NCBI RefSeq assembly: GCF_001905595.1
Contig: NZ_LIXI01000002.1
Span: forward strand, 832,106 to 896,105
DNA from: Streptomyces sp. CB00316
Lineage (GTDB): Bacteria > Actinomycetota > Actinomycetes > Streptomycetales > Streptomycetaceae
Direction of reading: 5' to 3'
Length of the DNA: 64,000 nt
Positions 44,561 to 52,314 of the stretch are shown here, in pieces. The translations under genes were made by a program, and so were the position numbers. Each line of letters starts with the position of its first letter. The stretch's first letter is position 1. The notes under the pieces were generated by a model. The model was not told where the DNA came from, ran no database searches, and was given only the letters and a program-made list of their open reading frames with translations.

Positions 44561-45604
44561 GTGGCGTCCAACAAGCCTGCCCCTGAGGCCCCGTCACCCT
44601 TCACTGCCGATGGCCTCGGTGGCCCGGAGCGGACGTGGGAGGAGTGGAACCCCACCGCGGAGTCCATCCGTCCCGTGCGCGGCAAGCACCGCGTGGCCAA
44701 GCAGCGGGGTCTCGCCCGTAGCTCCACCGTCCTCGGGGTCGGCGTCATAGCGGCCGTCGGTGCGGGTGGCATGGCCACCGCCCAGAGCAAGCCGCCGGTC
44801 TCCATCTCTCTTCCCGATTCCATCGCGGACAACCTCCCCGACGCCAAGTCCCTTCCCGGCGTCGGGTCCCTCATGTCCGACGAGGCCGAGGCCGCACCGG
44901 TCACCGCCGCGCCGCTCACCACCGCGGGCATCACGACCGCCGAGGCCGACCAGGGCACCACCGACGCCGGCGAGGCCCTGCGCGCCCGCATCCTCCAGCA
45001 GGCCGAGCAGCAGCAGGCCAGCGCCGACGCCGAGGCCAAGGCCGCCGAGGAGAAGGCCGCGGCCGAGCAGGCCGCCGCCGACGCGAAGAAGCAGCAGGAC
45101 GAGGCCGAGGCCGCGGTCAAGGCCAAGATCGCCGCCGAGAAGAAGGCGGCCGAGGAAGCGGCGGCGAAGAAGGCCGAGGAAGAGCGCCTCGCCAAGCTCC
45201 GCGCCAGCTACACCCTGCCCGTCTCCTCGTACACGCTCACCTCGACCTACGGTCAGTCCGGTGCGATGTGGTCCTCCGGCCAGCACACCGGCCTGGACTT
45301 CGCGGGGGCGGCCGGTTCGCCGCTCAAGGCCGTGCACAGCGGCACGATCACGGCGGCCGGCTGGTCCGGTTCGTACGGCTACCGCACGGTCCTCCAGCTG
45401 GAGGACGGTACGGAGATCTGGTACGCCCACCAGTCCTCGATCGACGTCTCGGTCGGCCAGCAGGTCAGCACCGGCGAGACCATCGGCCGCATGGGCGCCA
45501 CCGGCAACGTGACCGGCGTCCACCTCCACCTGGAGGTCCGCACCGCCGGCGGCTCGGCGATGGACCCGACGGCCTGGCTGAACAGCAAGGGCCTGCCTGT
45601 CTGA
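44561..45604 (+). CDS. Secreted M23 (LytM) endopeptidase under c-di-AMP riboswitch
   Basis: 347 residues. Basic region then hydrophobic segment (residues 53-75) as signal/anchor, Ser/Thr-rich linker, an Ala/Glu/Lys coiled coil (about 145-220), and an M23 domain at 225-347 with complete zinc site: GQHTGLDFAG, YAHQSS and GVHLHLEVR. Such proteins cleave peptidoglycan crosslinks; the coiled coil resembles EnvC/NlpD-type regulators of amidases. GTG 44561 with AAAGGAG 10 bp upstream. Second M23 gene in the window, but unlike the first (17132) it is riboswitch-controlled. Confidence 0.93.
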   Translation: MASNKPAPEAPSPFTADGLGGPERTWEEWNPTAESIRPVRGKHRVAKQRGLARSSTVLGVGVIAAVGAGGMATAQSKPPVSISLPDSIADNLPDAKSLPGVGSLMSDEAEAAPVTAAPLTTAGITTAEADQGTTDAGEALRARILQQAEQQQASADAEAKAAEEKAAAEQAAADAKKQQDEAEAAVKAKIAAEKKAAEEAAAKKAEEERLAKLRASYTLPVSSYTLTSTYGQSGAMWSSGQHTGLDFAGAAGSPLKAVHSGTITAAGWSGSYGYRTVLQLEDGTEIWYAHQSSIDVSVGQQVSTGETIGRMGATGNVTGVHLHLEVRTAGGSAMDPTAWLNSKGLPV

Positions 45605-45647
45605 GGCTCCCGCGCCCGTTCGAGGGCGCACGCACCGCCCCGAAACC

Positions 45648-45689
45648 CCGGCAGCCCTGACGCTCACCCCCCGACGTCAGGGCTGCCGG
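45648..45689 (+). terminator. Terminator of the M23 gene
   Basis: 15-bp perfect stem (45648-45662 with 45675-45689), 12-base loop. Confidence 0.85.
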
Positions 45690-45751
45690 TCTGTCCGGCG
45701 AGGGGGCGGGCATGGAATACGCGGTTCCGACGCGGAATACGGCTCCGGCAC

Positions 45752-45988
45752 AAGAGCGCCCGCTCCGCGGAGGCGGGCGAGTACCTGGAGTCGGAGCGCG
45801 GCCGCACGGTGCTCGCCGCTCTCGGCAAGGTCGCCACGGTCGCCCTCGCCTGGCTCGCCGCCCGCCCGACGGTCGCGGCCCCGATCGCCTCGGCCCGCAC
45901 GGTCGAGCAGCTGCCCGCGCCGCCGGCCGTCGGAGACCTGGAGCCGACGGAGGCGGAGCTGGCGGCGCTCACGGAGGCGTCGGCCTGA
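45752..45988 (+). pseudogene. C-terminal remnant of an aldo/keto reductase
   Basis: Open frame with no start, ending at TGA 45986-45988. Translation reads SARSAEAGEYLESERGRTVL, then LAALGKVATVALAWLAARPTV, then VAAPIASARTVEQL and ELTEAELAALTEASA-like sequence, matching the last 85 residues of Streptomyces aldo/keto reductases. About 8 residues expected between KVA and TVALAWL (AAxHGATPA-like) are deleted. The N-terminal barrel and catalytic Tyr/Lys are absent. No promoter or ribosome binding site. Confidence 0.7.
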
Positions 45989-46003
45989 GGTGGGTCGCGT
46001 AGG

Positions 46004-47518
46004 TCACCGGGGAGGCGGGGCGGGTCCGCCGTACGGGCCGTGGGGGTGAGGGCCGTAGGGGAGTCGGTACGGGGGCGGGGTGCCGTACCCGGTCGGGTAA
46101 CCCTGCCCCTGCTGCCCTTGCCCCTGTGCGTACCCGTACCCGTAGCCCTGGCTCTGCCCGTACCCGTATCCGTATCCATAGGGCATAGGCGGGCGCGGAT
46201 ACGGGCGCGGGCCCCTGCCGGTCATGTCCGCCGCGTGGGTGAGGGCCGGGGCCGCGATGGTCCGGCGCTGCCAGAGGTGGTGCAGCAACTCCCGTTCCCG
46301 CTCGGCGAAGTCCGGGCCCACCGCGTCGTGGCGGGCGCGGCGGCGCAGGCCGGCCAGGGTCGTCGCGAACGACTCGTACTCGGCGACCGCGCGGGCCGCC
46401 GCCCGGCCCCGGGACCGGTCCTGCTTGCCGTGCCAGTGGCGGGCCAGGTCCCGGGCCACGCCCCGGGTCCGCATCGAGGAGAGGGCCAGGGGTTCGGCCG
46501 GGGTCAGCCAGCCGGCTGTGGCGTACGCCGGGAGTTCGGCGGCGAGTGTCCGAAGCTCCCGCCGGCGCCACCAGACCGCCAGCCAGGTCACCAGCGCGAA
46601 CACCGGGACCATCACCACCCCGTACACCGCGTAGAAGCCGTACGGGCCGAAGGCCGACGAGCCGTTCCACAGGGCGTGCAGGCCCATCGCGAACAGCAGG
46701 CCGAGCACCGGCAGCGCGATCCGGCGGACCCGGTGGTGGCGGGCGCTGATGGCCGCGAAGCCGAATCCGAGGCCGGTGAGGACCGTGAACAGCGGATGCG
46801 CGAACGGCGACATCACGATCCGTACGAAGAACGTCCCGGCGGTCACCGAAACGATCCCGGAGCTGCCCAGCTGCTGGTCCTCGTCGAAGGCGTTTCCCAG
46901 GTAGAGGATGTTCTCGGTGAAGGCGAAGCCGGTCGCGGTGAAGCCGGCGACCACGATGCCGTCGACCACGCCCCGGAACTCCCGCCTCCGGAAGATGAAG
47001 ATCAGCAGGACGGAGACGGCCTTGGCGCTCTCCTCCACGACCGGGGCGATCACCGTCGCCCCCAGCGTGTCGGCGCTCGCCGGGTCGGCCGTCGCGGTGG
47101 CGATCCAGCGCACCGCGAACGAGTTGGCGATGATCGCGACGAGTGCGGCGGCGCACGCGCCCCAGGCGAAGGAGAAGATCAGGTTCCGCCAGGGGCCCGG
47201 TTCGACCCGGCCCAGCCAGCGGAAGGCGGCCAGCAGGAGCGGCACCGGAAGCACCGCCAGGCCGAGGCCGACCAGGAACCCCTCCGGGCCCGTCTGCTGG
47301 CGGACCAGGGCCAGGATCACCAGCCAGCACAGCGCGAGCGCCACGATCACCGTCCCGGCGCGGAACACCTTGCTGCGCCACACCACGCCGACGCGGCGCG
47401 GCCGCCAATTCCACCGGCCGCGCTCCGGCACGGCGCCCACCGCCTCCTCGAACCGCTGCTCGTGGAGGACCGGGACCGCCGGCTGGCGCTGCTGGTACTG
47501 CACGGAACCGTCGGACAC
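46004..47518 (-). CDS. PrsW-family intramembrane metalloprotease
   Basis: 504 residues with about eight membrane segments between 50 and 335. PrsW motifs: APVVEESAK (EExxK, Glu 162-163), GFAFTENILYL near 200, SPFAHPLFT and the His-containing MGLHALWNGS. The family performs site-1 cleavage of anti-sigma factors in B. subtilis; the substrate here is unknown. The cytoplasmic C-terminus has a long Arg-rich helix and a Tyr/Gly/Pro/Gln-rich low-complexity tail (PYGYGYGYGQSQGYGYG). The start GTG 47518 lies 6 bases after a TAGGGT -10-like box, so translation may be leaderless. Confidence 0.9.
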   Translation of the reverse strand: MSDGSVQYQQRQPAVPVLHEQRFEEAVGAVPERGRWNWRPRRVGVVWRSKVFRAGTVIVALALCWLVILALVRQQTGPEGFLVGLGLAVLPVPLLLAAFRWLGRVEPGPWRNLIFSFAWGACAAALVAIIANSFAVRWIATATADPASADTLGATVIAPVVEESAKAVSVLLIFIFRRREFRGVVDGIVVAGFTATGFAFTENILYLGNAFDEDQQLGSSGIVSVTAGTFFVRIVMSPFAHPLFTVLTGLGFGFAAISARHHRVRRIALPVLGLLFAMGLHALWNGSSAFGPYGFYAVYGVVMVPVFALVTWLAVWWRRRELRTLAAELPAYATAGWLTPAEPLALSSMRTRGVARDLARHWHGKQDRSRGRAAARAVAEYESFATTLAGLRRRARHDAVGPDFAERERELLHHLWQRRTIAAPALTHAADMTGRGPRPYPRPPMPYGYGYGYGQSQGYGYGYAQGQGQQGQGYPTGYGTPPPYRLPYGPHPHGPYGGPAPPPR

Positions 47519-47616
47519 CCCTCGACCCTAACGAGGAGCACCGACACCCGGCGACGGTGCATCCGGCCAGGACGGCTCACCGTTCAGCCAGAGGTGGCCG
47601 TTTGCAGGGCGGTGCG

Positions 47617-48501
47617 TCAGGTGTCGTCTCGGATACGGGCGAACAGCAGGTCGTGCACGACGTGGCCCTTGTCCAGGCCCTGGCCCTCGAAGCGGGTGAG
47701 CGGCCGGAACGCCGGGCGCGGCGCGTATCCGCCGTCCGCCGCCGTGTTCTCGAAGCGGGGGTGCGCGGTCAGCACCTCCAGCATCTGCTCCGCGTACGGC
47801 TCCCAGTCCGTCGCGCAGTGGATGATCGCGCCGGGCTTCAGGACCGGGGCCACCAGGTCCAGGAACTCGGGCTGGATCAGCCGCCGCTTGTGGTGGCGGG
47901 CCTTGGGCCATGGGTCGGGGAAGTAGACCCGCAGGCCGTCGAGCGAGGCGGGGGCGAGCATCTCGCGGAGCAGGATCACCGCGTCGCCGTTGGCCACCCG
48001 TACGTTGGTGGAGCCCGCCTTGTCCGCGAGGCCCAGCAGGTTGCCCTGGCCAGGGGTGTGGACGTCGACGGCGAGGATGCCGGTGCCCGGGTCGTCGGCC
48101 GCCATCTGCGCGGTGGCCTCGCCCATGCCGAACCCGATCTCCAGGACGACGGGCAGACCGTCGAAGAGCTGGTCCAGGTCCAGGACGCGCTTGCCGTCGA
48201 TGTCCAGGCCCCACTTCGGCCACAGCCGCTCCAGGGCGTCCTGCTGGCCGGTGGTGACCCGGCTGCGGCGCGGCTGGAAGCTGCGGATCCGGCGCTCGTG
48301 GTGCGAGCCGGCCGGGTCCGCGGCGGGGCCGCCGGGGAAGCGGGGCTCCTGGCGCAGCCGGCGCGCGCGCTCGAAGGAGGCGGCCCGCAGCGCGGCGGCT
48401 TCGTCGGCCGACGTGGAGCCGGTCGCGGAGCCGGTCACGGTGGCGGCCGCCCCGGGCTCGGGGGCCGCGGCGGTGGTGGGGTTCAAGGGCTGCTCAGACA
48501 C
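47617..48501 (-). CDS. trmB: tRNA (guanine-N7-)-methyltransferase
   Basis: 294 residues; makes m7G46 in tRNAs. After an Ala-rich N-terminal extension of about 60 residues come RSFQPRRSRVT, the SAM motif VLEIGFGMGEAT, LAVDVHTPGQGNLL and the diagnostic YFPDPWPKARHHKRRL. The start GTG 48501 overlaps the end of lhgO by 8 bp, implying coupling with it. TAGAAT lies 9 bases upstream of the GTG. The N-terminal extension is longer than in most bacteria. Confidence 0.95.
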   Translation of the reverse strand: MSEQPLNPTTAAAPEPGAAATVTGSATGSTSADEAAALRAASFERARRLRQEPRFPGGPAADPAGSHHERRIRSFQPRRSRVTTGQQDALERLWPKWGLDIDGKRVLDLDQLFDGLPVVLEIGFGMGEATAQMAADDPGTGILAVDVHTPGQGNLLGLADKAGSTNVRVANGDAVILLREMLAPASLDGLRVYFPDPWPKARHHKRRLIQPEFLDLVAPVLKPGAIIHCATDWEPYAEQMLEVLTAHPRFENTAADGGYAPRPAFRPLTRFEGQGLDKGHVVHDLLFARIRDDT

Positions 48502-49750
48502 AATGACCCGATTCTACGGCGGGCGGCCTCCACCCCGTCTCCTGAGCCCGGCGCAGCGCCCGCCGCGCCACCTCCCGCCCGATCGGCAGGCATGCCGTCG
48601 CGGCGGGTGAGGGGGCGTTGAGCACATGCACGGTGTGCGGGGCCTCGCGGATCAGGAAGTCGTCGACCAGCGTGCCGTCCTTCAGCACCGCCTGGGCCCG
48701 GACCCCGGCGGGTGACGGGCGCAGGTCCTCCTCCCGCACCGCGGGGAGCAGCCGTCGCACGGCCTGGGTGAAGGCGGACCTCGAGAGCGAGCGGTGCACC
48801 TCGCCCGCTCCGTACCGCCAGTGCCTGCGGGCGATTCTCCAAGTGCCCGGCCAGCTCAGCGTGGACAGCAGTTCGGCGGGGCGCACCACCGGCCAGCCGT
48901 ACCCCTCGCGGGCCAGGGCGGGGACCGCGTTCGGCCCGAGGTGGACCGAGCCGTCGAACCCCCGGGTCAGGTGGACGCCGAGGAAGGGGAAGGCCGGGTC
49001 CGGCACCGGGTAGACCAGGCCGCGCACCAGCTCGGGGCGGGCCAGCTCGTAGTACTCACCCCGGAACGGCACGATCCGCACCCCCGGGTCGTCGCCCGCG
49101 AGCCGGGCCACCCGGTCGCAGTGCAGCCCGGCGCAGTTGACCAGGGTCCGGGCGCGGACGACCAGCCCGTCCGCCGTGCGCACCGCCACGCCCCAGGCGC
49201 GCCGGTCTATCGCGGTGACCTCCGCCCCGTACCGCACGATGCCGCCGGCGGCGGTGACCTCGGTCGCGAAGCGGGCGGCGACGGCGGTGAAGTCGCAGAC
49301 GCCGGTCGTGCCGACCCGGATCGCCGCGAGGCCCCGGACCTCGGGCTCGTACTCCGCGATCTGCGCCGGGCCCAGCTCCCGCACGGGCAGTCCGTGCTCG
49401 CGGCCGCGCTGGACCAGGCTGTGCAGCCGGGGCAGCTCGGAGCGCTCGGTGGCGACGATCAGCTTGCCGGTGGTGGCGTGGGCGATGGAGTGCTCGGCGC
49501 AGAAGTCGGCCAGCTCGGCGGAGCCGCGCAGCGCGTACCGCGCCTTGAGCGAACCGGGGCGGTAGTAGATCCCGCTGTGGATCACTCCGCTGTTGCGGCC
49601 GGTCTGGTGGCGGGCGGGGCCGTGCTCCTTCTCCAGGACCGTCACCCGGGTGCCCGGTGCGGTCCTCTGCAGCGCATACGCGGTCGACAGACCGACGATC
49701 CCGCCGCCGATCACCAGCACATCGCAGTCGTACGCCGCGTGCGTCATCAT
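48494..49750 (-). CDS. lhgO: L-2-hydroxyglutarate dehydrogenase/oxidase (FAD-dependent)
   Basis: 418 residues. N-terminal FAD-binding DVLVIGGGIVGLSTAYAL, then EKEHGPARHQTGRNSGVIHSG, a signature of the LhgO/YgaF group of DAO-type oxidoreductases, and YYRPGSLKARYALRG. Near the C-terminus VLNAPSPAATACLPIG closes the fold. Oxidises L-2-hydroxyglutarate to 2-oxoglutarate. ATG 49750 is chosen (GGGAGGTGG 7 bp upstream) over 49843. Overlaps trmB by 8 bp. Confidence 0.9.
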   Translation of the reverse strand: MMTHAAYDCDVLVIGGGIVGLSTAYALQRTAPGTRVTVLEKEHGPARHQTGRNSGVIHSGIYYRPGSLKARYALRGSAELADFCAEHSIAHATTGKLIVATERSELPRLHSLVQRGREHGLPVRELGPAQIAEYEPEVRGLAAIRVGTTGVCDFTAVAARFATEVTAAGGIVRYGAEVTAIDRRAWGVAVRTADGLVVRARTLVNCAGLHCDRVARLAGDDPGVRIVPFRGEYYELARPELVRGLVYPVPDPAFPFLGVHLTRGFDGSVHLGPNAVPALAREGYGWPVVRPAELLSTLSWPGTWRIARRHWRYGAGEVHRSLSRSAFTQAVRRLLPAVREEDLRPSPAGVRAQAVLKDGTLVDDFLIREAPHTVHVLNAPSPAATACLPIGREVARRALRRAQETGWRPPAVESGHCV

Positions 49751-49861
49751 CACGCCACCTCCCACCCCGATAGTGCACTGACCCACTGACAACGGGCTCA
49801 AACCCGATCCGGGCAGGGCGTGGCGCACACTCCGCCCGGGCACGCTTCCGGCCCGGGCGGC

Positions 49862-51445
49862 TCAGACCTGGGTCACCAGCAGCGGGCGGGCCCGCTCCCG
49901 CAGCTCGGCGACGCGCGGCTCGTCCCCGTACGGCTCCAGGCGGTGGAGCAGATCGCGCACGTACTCCGTGGTGCGCGCCGAGGAGATCCGGCCGGCCACC
50001 TCGACCGCCCGGGTGCCCGCCGCGCAGGCCGCGTCCAGGTTCCCCGACTCCAGCTCGGCGACGGCCGAGACGACGAGCCGCAGTCCGTGGCTGCGGACGA
50101 ACTCGTCGGTCGGCCGGGAGAGCGCCTGCTCGGTGAAGCGCCGCACCTGGCGGGGCGCCTTGAGGTCGCGGTAGCACTCGGCGGCGTCCGCGGCGAACCG
50201 GTCGTAGCTGTAGAAGCCGAGCCAGGGCGGGTCGGCGTCACCCGCCCGGGACCGCTCCAGCCAGCTCTCGGCGCCCTTGAGAGCGGCCCCCGCGGCCGGT
50301 GCGTCGCCGGCCTTGGCATGGGCGCGGGCCTCCACCAGTCGGAAGAAGCTCATGGTGCGGGAGGTGGCCAGGCCACGGTTGCGCTCCACGGCGGCCTGGG
50401 CGAGGTCGACGCCCTCGTCGGCGAAGCCGCGGTAGGTCGCCTGGAGGGACATCGAGGCGAGGACATAGCCGCCGAGCGGTACGTCGGCGGCGGCGCGGGC
50501 CAGGCGCAGGGCCTGGATGTAGTAGCGCTGGGCGGCCTCCTGCTGGCCGGTGTCGAACGCCATCCAGCCCGCGAGCCGGGTCAGCTCGGCCGACGCGCCG
50601 AACAGGGCGCGGCCCACCTCGTCGGTGTACGAGCCGAGGAGCAGGGGTGCCGCGTCGACGCGTAAGCACTCGGGGACCATGGAGGAACGCCAGTCGCCGC
50701 CGCCGTACTTGGAGTCCCAGCGCCGGGCGTCCTGGGCCGCCTCGCGCAGCTTCATCACATCGCTGTGGCCCACCCGCAGCGGCGAGGCGTCCGCGACGGA
50801 CTCCGGGCCGGGCTGGACGGGCACGGAGCCGCTCTGCGTGCCCCCGGGTGTGTGCAGGGTGTGTGCGCCGCGGCCGTCCGGTGCGCCCCGCGGTCCGCGG
50901 GGACCGGGCGCGCCGCCGCCGTCCCGGCCGCCGCTCCGGGCGCCGAGGATCGCCGCCTGTGCCGCCGTCGGGTCGCGGGCGACCGACGGATCGGCGGGGG
51001 TTATCAGCCAGCGGGACGCGGGGGTCGCATAGGCGCTCACCGCGAACGAACCGGCCAGCGACTGCCAGATCCCGCCGCCCCCCCTGCGCCCGGCCAGATC
51101 CAGCCGGTACAGCTCGGTCGCCGACCTGACCGCCTCGCCCACGTCCCGGGGGAAGGCGAGGCCGACCTCCGGCGCGGGGTCCGCGTCGGCGAGACCGATC
51201 TCGTGCAGCGGGACCGGCCGGCCGAGCTTGGCCCCGATCGCCGCCGCGATCAGATGAGGCGCCGCACCCTGCGGCACCATCCCCTTGGCGACCCACCGGG
51301 CCACCGAGGTCTTGTCGTAGCGAAGTGTCAGACCGCGCTGTGCTCCGAGGTCGTTGACCCGCCGGGCGAGCCCGGCGTTACTGATTCCCGCGAGGGCGAG
51401 AACCGTGCCGAGCTTCTCGTTCGGCCCGCGTTGCTCCCTGGACAT
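49862..51445 (-). CDS. NsdA-like sporulation-associated regulator (HTH plus TPR-type helices)
   Basis: 527 residues. The N-terminus [20 protein letters not shown]...[13 protein letters not shown] is a divergent helix-turn-helix. A Gly/Pro-rich insert (about 170-220) separates it from a helical C-terminal half with TPR-like repeats ([49 protein letters not shown]). This layout is that of NsdA and related Streptomyces proteins that repress antibiotic production and sporulation. GAGGGGTGG precedes the ATG. Convergence with development genes (sigma, atrA) nearby is notable. Confidence 0.82.
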   Translation of the reverse strand: MSREQRGPNEKLGTVLALAGISNAGLARRVNDLGAQRGLTLRYDKTSVARWVAKGMVPQGAAPHLIAAAIGAKLGRPVPLHEIGLADADPAPEVGLAFPRDVGEAVRSATELYRLDLAGRRGGGGIWQSLAGSFAVSAYATPASRWLITPADPSVARDPTAAQAAILGARSGGRDGGGAPGPRGPRGAPDGRGAHTLHTPGGTQSGSVPVQPGPESVADASPLRVGHSDVMKLREAAQDARRWDSKYGGGDWRSSMVPECLRVDAAPLLLGSYTDEVGRALFGASAELTRLAGWMAFDTGQQEAAQRYYIQALRLARAAADVPLGGYVLASMSLQATYRGFADEGVDLAQAAVERNRGLATSRTMSFFRLVEARAHAKAGDAPAAGAALKGAESWLERSRAGDADPPWLGFYSYDRFAADAAECYRDLKAPRQVRRFTEQALSRPTDEFVRSHGLRLVVSAVAELESGNLDAACAAGTRAVEVAGRISSARTTEYVRDLLHRLEPYGDEPRVAELRERARPLLVTQV

Positions 51446-52314
51446 GCGCCACCCCTCGACACACAGACAGCCGCCGCGTCACCGAGGACGGCGCGCGGCA
51501 TTCGTACCGATGCTCCCCAGGTTCGAACCCCCGCACTCCGCCTGCACACGCATGTGGCCGAGCCCCGAGGAATATGCCCCCTGCTGAGAACACCAGTAAA
51601 CACAGCGTAGTTCTCCCCATCCCTACCGTTAAGGGGCAGACGTCCGTATGGCGGGATTGTTGTCCGTGCGGGTGGCGGGGTCCGCGCTCCGGGGGTGCGC
51701 GTGCCGAGGTGGGGCGTGCCCCTGGCGTGTGGCCGTGCGCCCGGCCGTGCGCTCTGGCCCGGCCCGTACGGGAGGGGCTTGGCTGGGTATCGCGTGGGTC
51801 GGCTCACTGCACTGGACTCAGTGGGCTGGGGGATACCGCCGCTCCATTCCCCGCGGGCGGCGGACCGGTCCGGGAGGTGAGGCCCACCTCCCGGACTGTG
51901 CGTGGAAGGGTCCGCCGCGGGGAGCGCGGACGGGTGTGCGCGAGCGGCGGAGCTCGATGAGAATGGCTGAATATCGACTCTCCGGTGATGGCCTGGCCAA
52001 CGGTCCGGCTATGGCCGGATTTCGACCGCTCTCCCGGGCCGGCGGCCCCTCTTCCGCTTCCTTCTCCGATGCGCCTTCGCGCGAGGCCGGGCCGTCTGCG
52101 GTGCCCCCTTAACTCCCGGAATCGGTACTTCCGTTGCCGGTGATGCGGTGAAGACGGCGGCGAGGCGGGGGCCCGGCCTTTGCCAGGGGCGCATGCTCAT
52201 CCGGCGTGCGCCGCCCGTACCCCCTCTCCTGCGGCCCTGTCGTGGCAGCATGTCCCGCAGCGGCGATGCGACTCGGTACGGTGCGCCGTTTGTCCACAGC
52301 CTGTGGAGGCGGCG
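51446..52314. other. 869-bp intergenic region
   Basis: No gene is supported with confidence. It must hold the divergent promoters of the NsdA-like gene and the asparagine-synthase-like gene. A -10-like TACGCT for the minus strand lies near 51605. A 51-codon frame from ATG 51957 to 52112 has GGCGGAG upstream and is the best small-ORF candidate, but its composition is weak. A CACTG-GACT-CAGTG inverted repeat lies at 51810-51823. Confidence 0.35.

Noticed and set aside
45664..46179. 171-codon minus-strand frame opposite the aldo/keto reductase remnant
   Set aside because: No domain or ribosome site; the plus-strand frame gives a recognisable reductase C-terminus.
51648..52112. 154-codon frame in the gap before the asparagine-synthase-like gene
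   Set aside because: Cys/Trp/Gly-rich composition unlike genes here; only its last 51 codons are kept as a low-confidence possibility.
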